From: an uncultured Actinomycetes bacterium
GTDB taxonomy: Bacteria > Actinomycetota > Acidimicrobiia > Acidimicrobiales > RAAP-2
Assembly: GCA_903924205.1 (NCBI GenBank)
Contig: CAIYAP010000002.1
Span: 62,001 to 126,000, forward strand
Reading direction: 5' to 3'
DNA: 64,000 nt
A program made the translations under genes and the position numbers. The notes under the pieces are model-generated. The model was not told where the DNA came from and ran no database searches. It saw only the letters and a program-made list of their open reading frames with translations. Shown in pieces: positions 1-8,380 of this stretch; the stretch's first letter is position 1, and every line of letters starts with the position of its first letter.

Positions 1-828
1 GATGACGCGGCTGATGGACTCGTGCTGGAGGCGCTCGATGGCCGGGCCCGAAAAAACGGCGTGCGTGGCCATCACCCAGATGTCACCGGCGCCATTGGCC
101 TTGAGCAACTCCACCGCGGCCACGATGGTACCGGCGGTATCAATCATGTCGTCAATGAGCACGCAGTGCCGTCCGGCCACGTCACCGACGACGTCGCGGC
201 CCACCACGACATTGGCGGTGCCCTTCGGGCGGGTCTTGTGCACCAGGGCGAGATCGCTGCCGAGGTGCTGGGCGTACCGCTCCGCCACCTTCACGCGACC
301 AGCATCAGGTGCCACGACGACAACGTTGGGACCACCCGCGCGAGTGGCGAGGTAGTCAAGGAGAACCGGTGCGGCTGTGAGGTGGTCAACCGGCACGTCA
401 AAGAAACCTTGGATTTGGCCAGAGTGAAGATCAACGGACAGCAAGCGGTCGGCGCCCGCCGTCTGGAACATGTCAGCGACGAGCTTCGCGGTGATGGGTT
501 CACGACCCGTTGACTTGCGATCTTGACGCGCGTAGCCGTAGTTGGGCACCACGGCCGTAATGCGCTTGGCTGACGCTCGTTTGGCGGCGTCAATCATGAT
601 GAGCTGCTCCATCACCGCGTCATTGACGGGTGCGGCGTGCGTCTGCATGATGAAAACGTCGGCGCCACGAATGGATTCGTCAAAGCGACAATGCACTTCT
701 CCATTGGCGAATTCGCGCAAGTTAGCTTCGACGAGGTCTACCCCGAGATGAACGGCAACATCGCGGGCCAGCTGGGGATGGGTGCGTCCCGTCGCCAGTA
801 CTAATCGACGGATGGCAGGTGACTCCAC
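1..828 (-). CDS. prs: Ribose-phosphate pyrophosphokinase, 3' end cut off by window edge
   Basis: Makes PRPP from ribose 5-phosphate and ATP for nucleotide, His and Trp synthesis in the cytoplasm. The reading begins at GTG (828) with VESPAIRRLVLATGRTHPQL and shows the Prs hallmarks FANGEVHCRF, the ribose-5-phosphate/PRPP loop VLIDDMIDTAGTI and ATHAVFSGPA. 276 codons are visible; the missing C-terminus (family about 315-325 residues) lies before base 1. It follows glmU by 26 bases on the same strand, the usual glmU-prs pairing, so the two are probably co-transcribed. The GTG start is the first in-frame start giving a full N-terminus. The family call is firm. Confidence 0.93.
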   Translation of the reverse strand, partial: MESPAIRRLVLATGRTHPQLARDVAVHLGVDLVEANLREFANGEVHCRFDESIRGADVFIMQTHAAPVNDAVMEQLIMIDAAKRASAKRITAVVPNYGYARQDRKSTGREPITAKLVADMFQTAGADRLLSVDLHSGQIQGFFDVPVDHLTAAPVLLDYLATRAGGPNVVVVAPDAGRVKVAERYAQHLGSDLALVHKTRPKGTANVVVGRDVVGDVAGRHCVLIDDMIDTAGTIVAAVELLKANGAGDIWVMATHAVFSGPAIERLQHESISRVI

Positions 829-854
829 GAGGCGATGCTACAACGCCGCTCGCC

Positions 855-1928
855 CTAGGCGAGAACTCGTGTGCCGTCGGCGAGCACCGTGCCCTCGTCG
901 AGGCGAACGTAGGAGCCCACGTGACAGTCCGCCCCCAACGTGGTGCCGAGCACGGTCGCTGACTCCACTCGAGAACGCGGTCCGATCACGCTGTTCTCTA
1001 CGACGGCATTGGGTCCAAGTTCGGCTCCCGCGGCCACTGTCGTACGCCCACGAATAACAGTTCCCGGCCAGAGGGTCACCTCCGCCTCGAGTTGCGCGTC
1101 GCTATCGATGTACGTCGTATGGGGATCGCCCATAGTGACGCCCGCTCGCAGCCACTGGGCGTTGATCCGCTGGCGTAGCACCGCCTCGGCACTGGCTAGT
1201 TGCTCTCGATCATTCACCCCGGCCGCCTCGGTGGCGTCAGCAACTTCACAGGCGGCCGTGATGTGGCCACCGCGGTACAAGACATCCACGAGATCGGTGA
1301 GGTAATACTCATTTTGAGAGTTTTGACGACCCACGAGGCGAAGCGCGGGGCCGAGCATGTTGTGGCGGACCACCATGATGCCGGTATTGATTTCGGTGAT
1401 GGCCTGCTCATCCACGGATGCGTCGCGCTGTTCCACAATTTTGGCCACTTTGCCGTCACGACCACGCACGATGCGGCCGTACCCGCTGGGGTTGCCTACT
1501 CGAGCCGTCAGCACGGTCAAGGCCGCCGACTGGGCGCGATGTTGTGCGACGAGAGCTGCCACCGTGCTGCGAGTGAGAAGGGGCGTGTCGCTGGGAACGA
1601 TGATGACATCACCCTCGCGGTCCGGCATGACCTCATCCACCACCGAAAGGGCAGACATCACGGCGTGGCCCGTCCCGAGCTGTTCGCGCTGCTCGGCAAA
1701 AAAAAGTTGCGACACGTCGTTGTCGCATTCGCGCAGCACCTTCTCCACCCACAGGGCCTCGTGACCGACGACCACGATGGTGGCAACCGACTCCGGCGTG
1801 GTGGTCGCCACCATCACGTGATACGCCATTGGTCGGCCACAGATGAGGTGTAGTGGCTTTGGTCGTGGAGAGCGCATGCGCGTGCCCTCGCCCGCGGCGA
1901 GCATGACGGTGCACAGAGAGTTACTCAC
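855..1928 (-). CDS. glmU: GlmU-type UDP-N-acetylglucosamine pyrophosphorylase, short form lacking most of the acetyltransferase domain
   Basis: The N-terminal domain is a clear nucleotidyltransferase (LAAGEGTRM, PKPLH near residues 10-27; EQLGTGHAV; SGYGRIVR), which makes UDP-GlcNAc from UTP and GlcNAc-1-phosphate for peptidoglycan. The protein is 357 residues, while bifunctional GlmU is usually about 450-495. It ends after a few left-handed beta-helix turns (VIGPRSRVESATVLG), before the region holding the acetyltransferase active site (the NHLTYVGD-like motif). Only 26 bases separate its stop from prs, so no hidden 3' part exists. It therefore probably catalyses only uridylylation, and acetylation of glucosamine-1-phosphate must come from elsewhere. 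Family certain; the loss of the second activity is inference. Confidence 0.9.
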   Translation of the reverse strand: MSNSLCTVMLAAGEGTRMRSPRPKPLHLICGRPMAYHVMVATTTPESVATIVVVGHEALWVEKVLRECDNDVSQLFFAEQREQLGTGHAVMSALSVVDEVMPDREGDVIIVPSDTPLLTRSTVAALVAQHRAQSAALTVLTARVGNPSGYGRIVRGRDGKVAKIVEQRDASVDEQAITEINTGIMVVRHNMLGPALRLVGRQNSQNEYYLTDLVDVLYRGGHITAACEVADATEAAGVNDREQLASAEAVLRQRINAQWLRAGVTMGDPHTTYIDSDAQLEAEVTLWPGTVIRGRTTVAAGAELGPNAVVENSVIGPRSRVESATVLGTTLGADCHVGSYVRLDEGTVLADGTRVLA

Positions 1929-1968
1929 GGCACTTCTCTAGCAGTTCGTCGCCCTCTACGATGCGCGC

Positions 1969-2859
1969 ATGGGGCATGTGCACTACGACGAATTCTCCTT
2001 TTTTCACGAGAACGCTGCCGAGTGGGGCCTTCCCGCAAACCCGCCCGTCGTGTGTCGAGCCTCGGTCACGCTGCCCGATGGTCGATCGCTGAGTTTCTTG
2101 CGCTTCGGTGACCGTACTCCGGAGATTGTCTTTATCCATGGCGGCGCCCAGAATGCCCACACCTTTGACACCGTGAATCTCGCCCTCTCCACGTCTTCCC
2201 TCGCCCTGGACTTGCCCGGTCACGGTCACAGTGACCCCAGTCCGTACGGATTGTCGGCGGTGGTGTCGCATGCGGCTGACGTGGTCGATGCCCTTCAGCA
2301 GCTCTGCGCTCAACCCATCGTGCTCGTCGGGATGAGCCTCGGTGGATTGACCTCACTCATGGTGGCTCGCGATCTGCCCCAGCTCGTGCGCGAGCTCGTC
2401 CTCGTCGACATCACGCCGGGCATCACCGCCGCCAAGGCCAAGCACATCACCGACTTCGTCAATGGTCCGCGCACCTTCGAGGACTTCGATCAGCTGCTCG
2501 AACTCACGATTCGTTTCAATCCCACCCGCAGTGAAAGTTCCTTGCGTCGTGGCATCTTGCACAACGCCGTGCAGTTGGCGGACGAGACGTGGGTGTGGCG
2601 CCACCAGCAACACGCTCCGGCCACTGTGACCGCGCCCCCCACGGGTGATCTATGGGAGGTGCTCGCGGAGTTGACGCAGCCCGTCACGCTGGTTCGCGGC
2701 ATGGCCAGTGGATCGGTGGTCGATGATGACGATGTTCGCCGCTTTCACCAGCACTGCCCACAGGGCGTTGTCGTCAACGTCGAGGGGGCAGGGCATTCGG
2801 TGCAGGGCGACCAGCCACTCGTGCTGGCCGCTCTCTGCGCCGAGCGCCTGAGGTCTTAG
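1969..2859 (+). CDS. Alpha/beta hydrolase
   Basis: A 296-residue cytoplasmic alpha/beta-hydrolase fold protein. Visible elements are the oxyanion-hole segment FIHGGAQN, the nucleophile elbow GMSLGG with the catalytic Ser, and a C-terminal GAGHSV carrying the catalytic His. No signal peptide. It is transcribed away from glmU with a 40-base gap and ends three bases before the tRNA-Gln gene on the other strand. Substrate cannot be read from the sequence; esterase, lactonase or C-C hydrolase roles all fit. Confidence 0.82.
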   Translation: MGHVHYDEFSFFHENAAEWGLPANPPVVCRASVTLPDGRSLSFLRFGDRTPEIVFIHGGAQNAHTFDTVNLALSTSSLALDLPGHGHSDPSPYGLSAVVSHAADVVDALQQLCAQPIVLVGMSLGGLTSLMVARDLPQLVRELVLVDITPGITAAKAKHITDFVNGPRTFEDFDQLLELTIRFNPTRSESSLRRGILHNAVQLADETWVWRHQQHAPATVTAPPTGDLWEVLAELTQPVTLVRGMASGSVVDDDDVRRFHQHCPQGVVVNVEGAGHSVQGDQPLVLAALCAERLRS

Positions 2860-2861
2860 AG

Positions 2862-2934
2862 CTGGCGAGGAAGGACTCGAACCCTCAACCTCCGGGACCA
2901 AAACCCGTTGTTCTGCCAATTGAACTACTCGCCA
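2862..2934 (-). tRNA. tRNA-Gln(TTG)
   Basis: Cloverleaf read on the minus strand: acceptor TGGCGAG/CTCGCCA, D stem GTTC/GAAC, anticodon loop TTTTGGT giving anticodon TTG (codon CAA), T arm with GGTTCGAGTCC. The U1-A72 pair and discriminator G73 match bacterial glutamine tRNA identity. The 3' CCA is not encoded. The anticodon stem has an A-G mismatch at its outermost pair. Confidence 0.93.
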
Positions 2935-3031
2935 TCGGGAAAGGTTCTTTGGAATTTCTTACAAAAGTCCGCAGTTCGCCTTACGCCGAGTCATAAGACT
3001 AAACGCAACGACCCAACCCCCGGGAGACACC

Positions 3032-3727
3032 ATGAATCAGAGCCCAAATGCCCGTGTGGCCATTGTCGACGATGACGCGGCCATTCGCAGTGCGCTCTCG
3101 CGGGCTTTGCGCATGGAGAACTACGACGTCGACGGTTACGAAGATGGGACGTCGGCGCTTCGCGCCTTTCAAATCGGCGGTCACGACGCCATCATCTTGG
3201 ATCTGCAGCTACCCGATATTGACGGTGTGGAAATTTGTCAGCGCATTCGAAAGGCCGGCGATAACACTCCGATTTTGATGCTGACGGCCCGCGACGCCGT
3301 CAATGACCGAGTCGAGGGGCTCGATGCCGGCGCCGACGACTACCTCGTCAAGCCTTTCGACCTCCCCGAACTACTGGCCCGCCTTCGAGCACTCCTTCGT
3401 CGACGCGCCCCGGCGGACCTAGACGGTGGCATCTTGCGCTTCGAGGATCTGACGGTCAATTCGACCACCCGCGAAGTCACCCGTGGCGATCGGCGGGTAG
3501 AACTCACGAAAATCGAATTCGAATTACTCGAACTCCTGATTACCCACCCACGCCAAGTCCTCACTCGCGACCAAATTTTGGACCTTGTCTGGGGCTACAA
3601 CTTTGACTCGGGGACCAATTCGCTCGCGGTCTACGTGGGCTACCTTCGACGCAAGCTCGAAGAGGGCGGCGAGCCGCGCCTCGTGCAAACCATTCGCGGT
3701 GTGGGTTACGCACTGCGCGAGTCATGA
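3032..3727 (+). CDS. OmpR/PhoB-family response regulator (MprA/TcrA-like)
   Basis: A DNA-binding response regulator of 231 residues. The receiver domain (about 6-120) has the acidic pocket VDDD at 13-15, phospho-acceptor D57 in ILDLQLPD, T84 and K107 in YLVKPFD. The winged-helix C-terminal domain (about 130-230) shows the family pattern KIEFELLELL...RDQILDLVWG...GVGYALR. A GGGAGAC ribosome site lies just before the ATG. Its last four bases overlap the histidine kinase (ATGA), so the two are a cognate pair. It heads the electron-transfer operon, which suggests that operon is under its control, perhaps autoregulated; that is inference. Confidence 0.93.
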   Translation: MNQSPNARVAIVDDDAAIRSALSRALRMENYDVDGYEDGTSALRAFQIGGHDAIILDLQLPDIDGVEICQRIRKAGDNTPILMLTARDAVNDRVEGLDAGADDYLVKPFDLPELLARLRALLRRRAPADLDGGILRFEDLTVNSTTREVTRGDRRVELTKIEFELLELLITHPRQVLTRDQILDLVWGYNFDSGTNSLAVYVGYLRRKLEEGGEPRLVQTIRGVGYALRES

Positions 3728-5073
3728 GCTTTCGCCATCGCGTGATGGCGGCGGTCACCCTGACGGTCGCCGTGGGCATTGCGGCGGTGTGTTCCGTCGC
3801 GTACGCCGAAACGCGCGCATCCGTCCTCAGCTCGGTGGACCAGTCACTGCTACACAGTGCTCGCGCGAACAGTGGCGCCAGCGATCACGAGAACTTCGTG
3901 GCCGGCACGTCCTTTCAATTGGTGCTGGCAAACGGACAGGTCTACCCCCCGTCAAGTTTCGCCTTGCCTCTGGCCGTCATGTCCGTTGCCCACCAGCACG
4001 CCCCACGGGCGTTTGCCACCGTGGCATCCAAGGGTTCGATTTTCCGCATTCTGGCGGTGGCACTGCCCATCGGCAGTGAAATTCGTTGTCCGCAAGAAGA
4101 ATGCGTGACCACTGCCGACGCCGCCCAACTCTTCACCGTCGAAATCACGGGGCAAATCACGGAGCTCAAGCACCTGAAACTTCGCCTTGGGGTCATCGCC
4201 CTCATTGCCATCGTGATGGCCGGCTTTCTCGCCCTCTTGGTGTCGCGATCCGCTCTTCGCCCCCTCACTCGGGTCACCGACGACATCGAGGGTGTCGCGC
4301 AATCGGGCGACGTGTCGTATCGCCTGTCCGAACTCGGTCACGACGAATTGGGTCGGCTGCGACGGACGTTCAACTCGCTCTTGACCTCCGTTGATGACAG
4401 CCAACAGATGCAGCGCCAGCTCGTCTTGGACGCGAGTCACGAACTACGCACTCCCCTCACCAGTTTGCGCACCAACGCGCAAATGCTTCCCTACCTCTCG
4501 CGCATGTCGGCTGACGAGGTGGAGCAACTCAGTGCCGACATGACGGCCCAAGTGAATGAACTTGCCACCTTGATCACCGACCTCGGAGAACTGGCCCGGG
4601 GCGAACGGTCGGAGGGCGACATCGAGGACATTGCGGTGGACGACCTCCTGGGTGAGCTCGTGACGACCGCGCGGACTCACGCGCGCACCAAGCACATCAC
4701 GATCGAGCTGGAGAGCAGTCCCGTGACGGTGCCCGCGCGTGCCGACCGCCTCGCTCGCGCCATCAGCAACTTGTTGTCGAATGCCGTCAAGTTCTCTCCC
4801 GAGGGCGGCTCCATTCGCGTCCACCTCAGCCCCGAGCAGCTCGTTATTGAAGACTCTGGCCCGGGAATTTCGGTCGAGGAGCGGGGTCGAGTGTTTGACC
4901 GCTTTTGGCGCTCGCCGTCAGCGAGATCGCTGCCAGGTTCGGGCCTGGGGCTCGCGATAGTTGAACAGGTTGTTCGCGAAATCCATGGGAGAATCATCGT
5001 CGGAGAGTCTCAAGAACTCGGCGGTGCCGCTTTCACTTTGAAATTCCCCTCAACAGGAGGTCACGCCACATGA
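3724..5073 (+). CDS. HAMP-domain sensor histidine kinase (MprB-like)
   Basis: Membrane sensor kinase of 449 residues. Two transmembrane helices (about 8-28 and 157-177) flank an extracytoplasmic sensor of roughly 130 residues, followed by HAMP, a HisKA domain with the phosphorylated H239 in DASHELRTPL, and a HATPase domain with N box (NLLSNAVKFSP), G1 (DSGPGI), F (FDRFW) and G2 (GSGLGLAI). The start overlaps the response regulator stop by ATGA, and its own stop overlaps the next gene the same way. The sensor contains two cysteines (RCPQEEC), which could sense redox state or form a disulfide; signal unknown. Confidence 0.93.
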   Translation: MSFRHRVMAAVTLTVAVGIAAVCSVAYAETRASVLSSVDQSLLHSARANSGASDHENFVAGTSFQLVLANGQVYPPSSFALPLAVMSVAHQHAPRAFATVASKGSIFRILAVALPIGSEIRCPQEECVTTADAAQLFTVEITGQITELKHLKLRLGVIALIAIVMAGFLALLVSRSALRPLTRVTDDIEGVAQSGDVSYRLSELGHDELGRLRRTFNSLLTSVDDSQQMQRQLVLDASHELRTPLTSLRTNAQMLPYLSRMSADEVEQLSADMTAQVNELATLITDLGELARGERSEGDIEDIAVDDLLGELVTTARTHARTKHITIELESSPVTVPARADRLARAISNLLSNAVKFSPEGGSIRVHLSPEQLVIEDSGPGISVEERGRVFDRFWRSPSARSLPGSGLGLAIVEQVVREIHGRIIVGESQELGGAAFTLKFPSTGGHAT

Positions 5074-5405
5074 AGAACCGACGCACCCCTTCTACTCGTG
5101 ACCGGCAATTCGACCGCGTTCGCCACACCGCCCAAGGAATCTTGGTGCTCGCGGGCGTCGCCACCGGCACGGGGGTCGGGCTCATCGCGCACGGCGCGAA
5201 GGCCGCGACCACGTCGAGCACCGCTCCATCGACGACCACGACGACAACTCCTCCCTCAACGACCACCACGACCACGAGCTCGACCTCCACGACCACTCCA
5301 GGTCACGTGACGACGACCACCCTCTACATCCCACCGACGACGGTGCCGGTCACCACCACGACCGTGTGTTACTCCACGCCATCGGGAAATGTCCGCTGTT
5401 ATTAA
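5070..5405 (+). CDS. Small exported Thr/Ser-rich protein of unknown function
   Basis: 111 residues, no recognised domain. It has a basic N-terminus, a hydrophobic segment (about 24-45) ending in a possible signal-peptidase site (GAKA-AT), then almost only Thr, Ser and Pro (runs such as TTTTTT), and a short tail with two Cys. A strong AGGAGG at 5055-5060, nine bases before the ATG, supports translation. It overlaps the kinase gene (ATGA) and apbE (TAATG), so it is an integral operon member. Related actinobacterial loci often carry an FMN-binding-domain protein next to apbE; no such domain is visible here. It may be a wall-spanning stalk or glycosylated linker; function unknown. Confidence 0.72.
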   Translation: MKNRRTPSTRDRQFDRVRHTAQGILVLAGVATGTGVGLIAHGAKAATTSSTAPSTTTTTTPPSTTTTTTSSTSTTTPGHVTTTTLYIPPTTVPVTTTTVCYSTPSGNVRCY

Positions 5406-6301
5406 TGGAGCTGGACGTCTGGAACCTCAGCGCCTCGCTACGAGTCAGTGACCGTCGGTTCAACAACGACGCCGAGAGAATCTTTCACGAGGTCACCACG
5501 AGAGTGTCTCGCGCGGCCAACCGTTTTGACGAGACGAGCGAGATCAGCCGTCTGAACGCGACACGCGCGATGGACATGTCCGATGACTTCATGGCTCTCT
5601 GGCGCGCGGCTGACCGAGCGGTGACACTGACGAACGGCGCGTGCAATCCTGCCGTGCTCCCGGCGCTGCTCGCCTGGGGTTATGACCGAGACTTCAGTGA
5701 CATTGATCATCGCGACTTAGCGCTGAGTCCGCAAGTGGGAGCCGCGCACTTCGAGGGCATCCACGTGGACGAGGTCCACGGTCGCGTGGAGCTCGACGAT
5801 GGCGTTCTCCTTGACCTGGGGTCATCCGCCAAAGCGTGGACCTGCGATCTCATTGCCGACACCATCGCTCCCCTGTCCGGCGTGGCCGTTGAAATAGGCG
5901 GCGACGTCGCCGTTCGTGGCGCGAGCCCCGACGGCGGGACGTGGGCAATCGGCCTCTCCGATTCGCTTCTCGTCGGACCGGGTGGTCCCCGTATTGGTCT
6001 GGCACACGGCGGCGTGGCAACGAGCTCCCGCAAAGTTCGCCACTGGCGCGTCAATGGTCAGCGAGTAAACCACGTCATCGACCCGATGACCGGCTGGCCC
6101 GTGGCGGGCGAACTCGAGACCGTCACGGTCACGGCCGCGACCTGCCTCGAGGCCAATGCCTTTTCCACGGCGGCCCTCGTCTGGGGTCACCGCGACGCAC
6201 TCTCACGCATCTCGCAGCACGGCTGGTCCGCCCGGGCAGTGTGCGAGGATGGTTCTGTCATCACGGCTGGTCCCTGGCCGAGCGAGGAGACGGCCGCATG
6301 A
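5405..6301 (+). CDS. apbE: FAD:protein FMN transferase (ApbE family)
   Basis: About 298 residues when started at ATG 5405, which overlaps the previous stop (TAATG); a start 39 bases upstream would lie inside the previous gene. ApbE enzymes attach FMN covalently to Thr/Ser of partner proteins outside the cytoplasm. Family marks: DETSEISRLNA, the DLGSSAKAW version of the usual DLGGIAKGY, VEIGGDVAVRG, and HVIDPMTGWP with the metal-binding Asp/Thr region. No signal peptide or lipobox is evident, which is unusual for an extracytoplasmic ApbE. Context with a ferric-reductase-like protein and a NuoF-like protein points to flavin-based electron transfer; its target is not obvious in this window. Confidence 0.88.
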   Translation: MELDVWNLSASLRVSDRRFNNDAERIFHEVTTRVSRAANRFDETSEISRLNATRAMDMSDDFMALWRAADRAVTLTNGACNPAVLPALLAWGYDRDFSDIDHRDLALSPQVGAAHFEGIHVDEVHGRVELDDGVLLDLGSSAKAWTCDLIADTIAPLSGVAVEIGGDVAVRGASPDGGTWAIGLSDSLLVGPGGPRIGLAHGGVATSSRKVRHWRVNGQRVNHVIDPMTGWPVAGELETVTVTAATCLEANAFSTAALVWGHRDALSRISQHGWSARAVCEDGSVITAGPWPSEETAA

Positions 6302-6897
6302 TCGGCTTCACCACCCCCTACCTCTGGTATTCGTCGCGCGCCACCGGCGCGGTGTCATTGTGCCTGCTCACCCTGGTGATGGTGCTGGGCCCGCTGGTGT
6401 CCACACGCGTGGGCGGGCGACGGATTGGACGATTCGCCATCAATGAACTGCACCGCTCCGTGTCCATGGTGGCCATGCTGTTTGTCGCCATCCACGTCAC
6501 CGCAACGGTGATCGACACCTATGTGCCCATCGGCATCTTGTCCGCCTTCGTCCCCTTCACCTCGCAATATCACCGTCTACCGGTCGCCATCGGCACCGTG
6601 GCGATTGACCTCATGATTGCCGTGTGGCTCACGAGTTACTTCAAGGAAAAGTTGCGACCCGACCTGTGGCGCGCTATTCACTGGTTGAGTTATGGCTCGT
6701 TCATCGCAGCCCTGATACACGGATATCTCACCGGCACGGATGCGCACACCCGGTGGTATCTGATCTTGACGGTGGGTTGCGGCTCGGCCGGAATCGCCGC
6801 CATCGGGTGGCGTATTACCGCTCGACCCGAGCGCGCCGGTGGCCGCACTGCCCTGTCGCCTCTCGAGGCCCCCGCACCCGCCCGGAGAAAGCCGTGA
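6298..6897 (+). CDS. Ferric-reductase-like transmembrane haem protein
   Basis: 199 residues with about six hydrophobic helices. His pairs H52/H66 and H128/H141, each 13-14 apart on predicted helices, fit the bis-haem arrangement of the ferric reductase/NOX/MsrQ transmembrane domain. The start is ATG 6298 overlapping the apbE stop (ATGA). It lacks cytoplasmic FAD/NAD domains, so electrons would have to come from a partner, reasonably the NuoF-like and ferredoxin products encoded next. Its stop overlaps the following gene (GTGA). It likely passes electrons across the membrane; acceptor unknown. Confidence 0.82.
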   Translation: MIGFTTPYLWYSSRATGAVSLCLLTLVMVLGPLVSTRVGGRRIGRFAINELHRSVSMVAMLFVAIHVTATVIDTYVPIGILSAFVPFTSQYHRLPVAIGTVAIDLMIAVWLTSYFKEKLRPDLWRAIHWLSYGSFIAALIHGYLTGTDAHTRWYLILTVGCGSAGIAAIGWRITARPERAGGRTALSPLEAPAPARRKP

Positions 6898-8150
6898 GCC
6901 TGCACCGAGTCTTGACGGGAGCGCCTCGATCGACTCCCGCCACCTACCGCGAGCACATCGCACAATTCGGCGAGCTGCCACGCACCCTCGACATCACTAA
7001 GGAGTTGTTGTCGAGTGGACTCACCGGTCACGGTGGCGCCGCGTTCCCCACCGGCAAGAAGGTGGAACTGCTCAAAAACCAACGCCACGGAGTGCAGTTC
7101 TTGGTGGTCAACGCCATGGAGGGCGAACCCGCATCAATCAAAGATCGGGTCTTGCTCTCGACGAATCCCCATCTCGTGATTGATGGAGCGGTCGCCTTGG
7201 CCAACACGCTGGACGCCGATCAGGTCATCGTGTGCGTTCCTCGCGACCGGCCGAAGTTGGCCGCCATCGTGCAGCGTGCCATTGACGAACGACCGACACG
7301 GGCACGTCGTGATGCGCGCATCGAACTGCAAACCCCTCCCGGCCGTTACGTCGCGGGCGAAGAGTCCGCCTTGGTTCATTGGCTGAACGACAAAGAGACC
7401 CTGCCGCAGTATCGACCGACGCGTCCCGCCATCTTGACCATCGGCCGCTCGGCCACTTTGGTCGACAACGCCGAGACCTGCGCTCATGTGGCCCTCATTG
7501 CTCGTTACGGTGCCGAGTGGTTTCGCCAAGTGGGCACGACACACCGACCCGGCACCACCGTCGTGACCGTGTCGGGGGCGGCGAAGCCCGCCGTCACGGA
7601 AGTCCCCTACGGCACGCCCATCATCGACATCATTCGCGAATGCGGCGTCATCAACGATCCCCAGGCCTTCTTGTTAGCGGGATTTGGTGGCGTATGGATT
7701 GACGGCGCCGAGGCTCACCGCGGTTTCGACGATGACAGCCTTCGGCCGATCAAGGCGACGACGGGCGCCGGCATCGTGGTGGCCCTGCCACTGAATGCCT
7801 GTGGCATTCGTGAGACGGCACGCATTGTGCGCTGGATGGCCGGTGAATCCGCCCGTCAGTGTGGGCCCTGCGCCTTTGGCCTCCCCGCGTTGGCTGACGA
7901 CCTCGAACTACTCGCGAGTGGCCGACGCGCCGAGCAGACGCTTAGTCGCCTGCAATCTCGAGCCAGCGTCATTGAGGGCCGAGGGGCGTGCCGACACCCC
8001 GATGGGGTCGTACGCCTCGTGCGTTCGGCCTTGGAGGTCTTTGCGACCGACGTGGTGCGCCACGCCAATGGCAACCCCTGTCTGCACGCCCAATCCACGG
8101 TGGTTCACGTCCCCGTGACCCAGCGCGAGGAGGAACTCGAATGGCAATGA
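6894..8150 (+). CDS. NuoF-like NADH dehydrogenase/SLBB iron-sulfur protein
   Basis: About 418 residues from GTG 6894, which overlaps the previous stop. It resembles the 51-kDa NADH-binding subunit of complex I: FMN loop HGGAAFPTGKK, NADH/FMN motif GRYVAGEESAL, a central SLBB segment, and a C-terminal iron-sulfur domain. In NuoF the cluster is held by C-x2-C-x2-C plus a distant Cys. Here the first ligand position is A320 (ESARQCGPC), leaving C323, C326 and C366, so the cluster is either incomplete or uses another ligand. Expected to oxidise NAD(P)H and reduce the downstream ferredoxin or the haem protein. A lone NuoF outside a complex I operon supports a dedicated electron-transfer role. Confidence 0.85.
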   Translation: MSLHRVLTGAPRSTPATYREHIAQFGELPRTLDITKELLSSGLTGHGGAAFPTGKKVELLKNQRHGVQFLVVNAMEGEPASIKDRVLLSTNPHLVIDGAVALANTLDADQVIVCVPRDRPKLAAIVQRAIDERPTRARRDARIELQTPPGRYVAGEESALVHWLNDKETLPQYRPTRPAILTIGRSATLVDNAETCAHVALIARYGAEWFRQVGTTHRPGTTVVTVSGAAKPAVTEVPYGTPIIDIIRECGVINDPQAFLLAGFGGVWIDGAEAHRGFDDDSLRPIKATTGAGIVVALPLNACGIRETARIVRWMAGESARQCGPCAFGLPALADDLELLASGRRAEQTLSRLQSRASVIEGRGACRHPDGVVRLVRSALEVFATDVVRHANGNPCLHAQSTVVHVPVTQREEELEWQ

Positions 8151-8380
8151 GGAAACGAGGCGCCAGTTTTCGGCTGGTTGTCGACCCCGTTCGCTGCGAC
8201 GGCTACGGCCACTGCCACGAACTGGCCCCCGAATTGGTCACGCTGGACGAATGGGGCTATCCCATCATCACCGCTAACGCCTCTCCCGGGAATGACCGCG
8301 AGTTGATGCGCTCGGCGCAACTGGCGGTGCGCGGCTGCCCGCGCATGGCGCTCGTTATCGAGAGAATTAGCCCGCAATAA
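8141..8380 (+). CDS. Small 3Fe-4S-type ferredoxin
   Basis: 79 residues from ATG 8141, preceded by AGGAGG seven bases upstream; it overlaps the NuoF-like gene by ten bases. Cysteines C19 and C25 (RCDGYGHCHELAP) and C66 in GCP give the three-Cys pattern of actinobacterial 3Fe-4S ferredoxins, with Y22 where a fourth ligand would be. Typical partners are P450s or flavin reductases; here it is the last gene of the electron-transfer operon and probably accepts electrons from the NuoF-like protein. Its 3' end overlaps the convergent VOC gene by 14 bases. Confidence 0.88.
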   Translation: MAMRKRGASFRLVVDPVRCDGYGHCHELAPELVTLDEWGYPIITANASPGNDRELMRSAQLAVRGCPRMALVIERISPQ

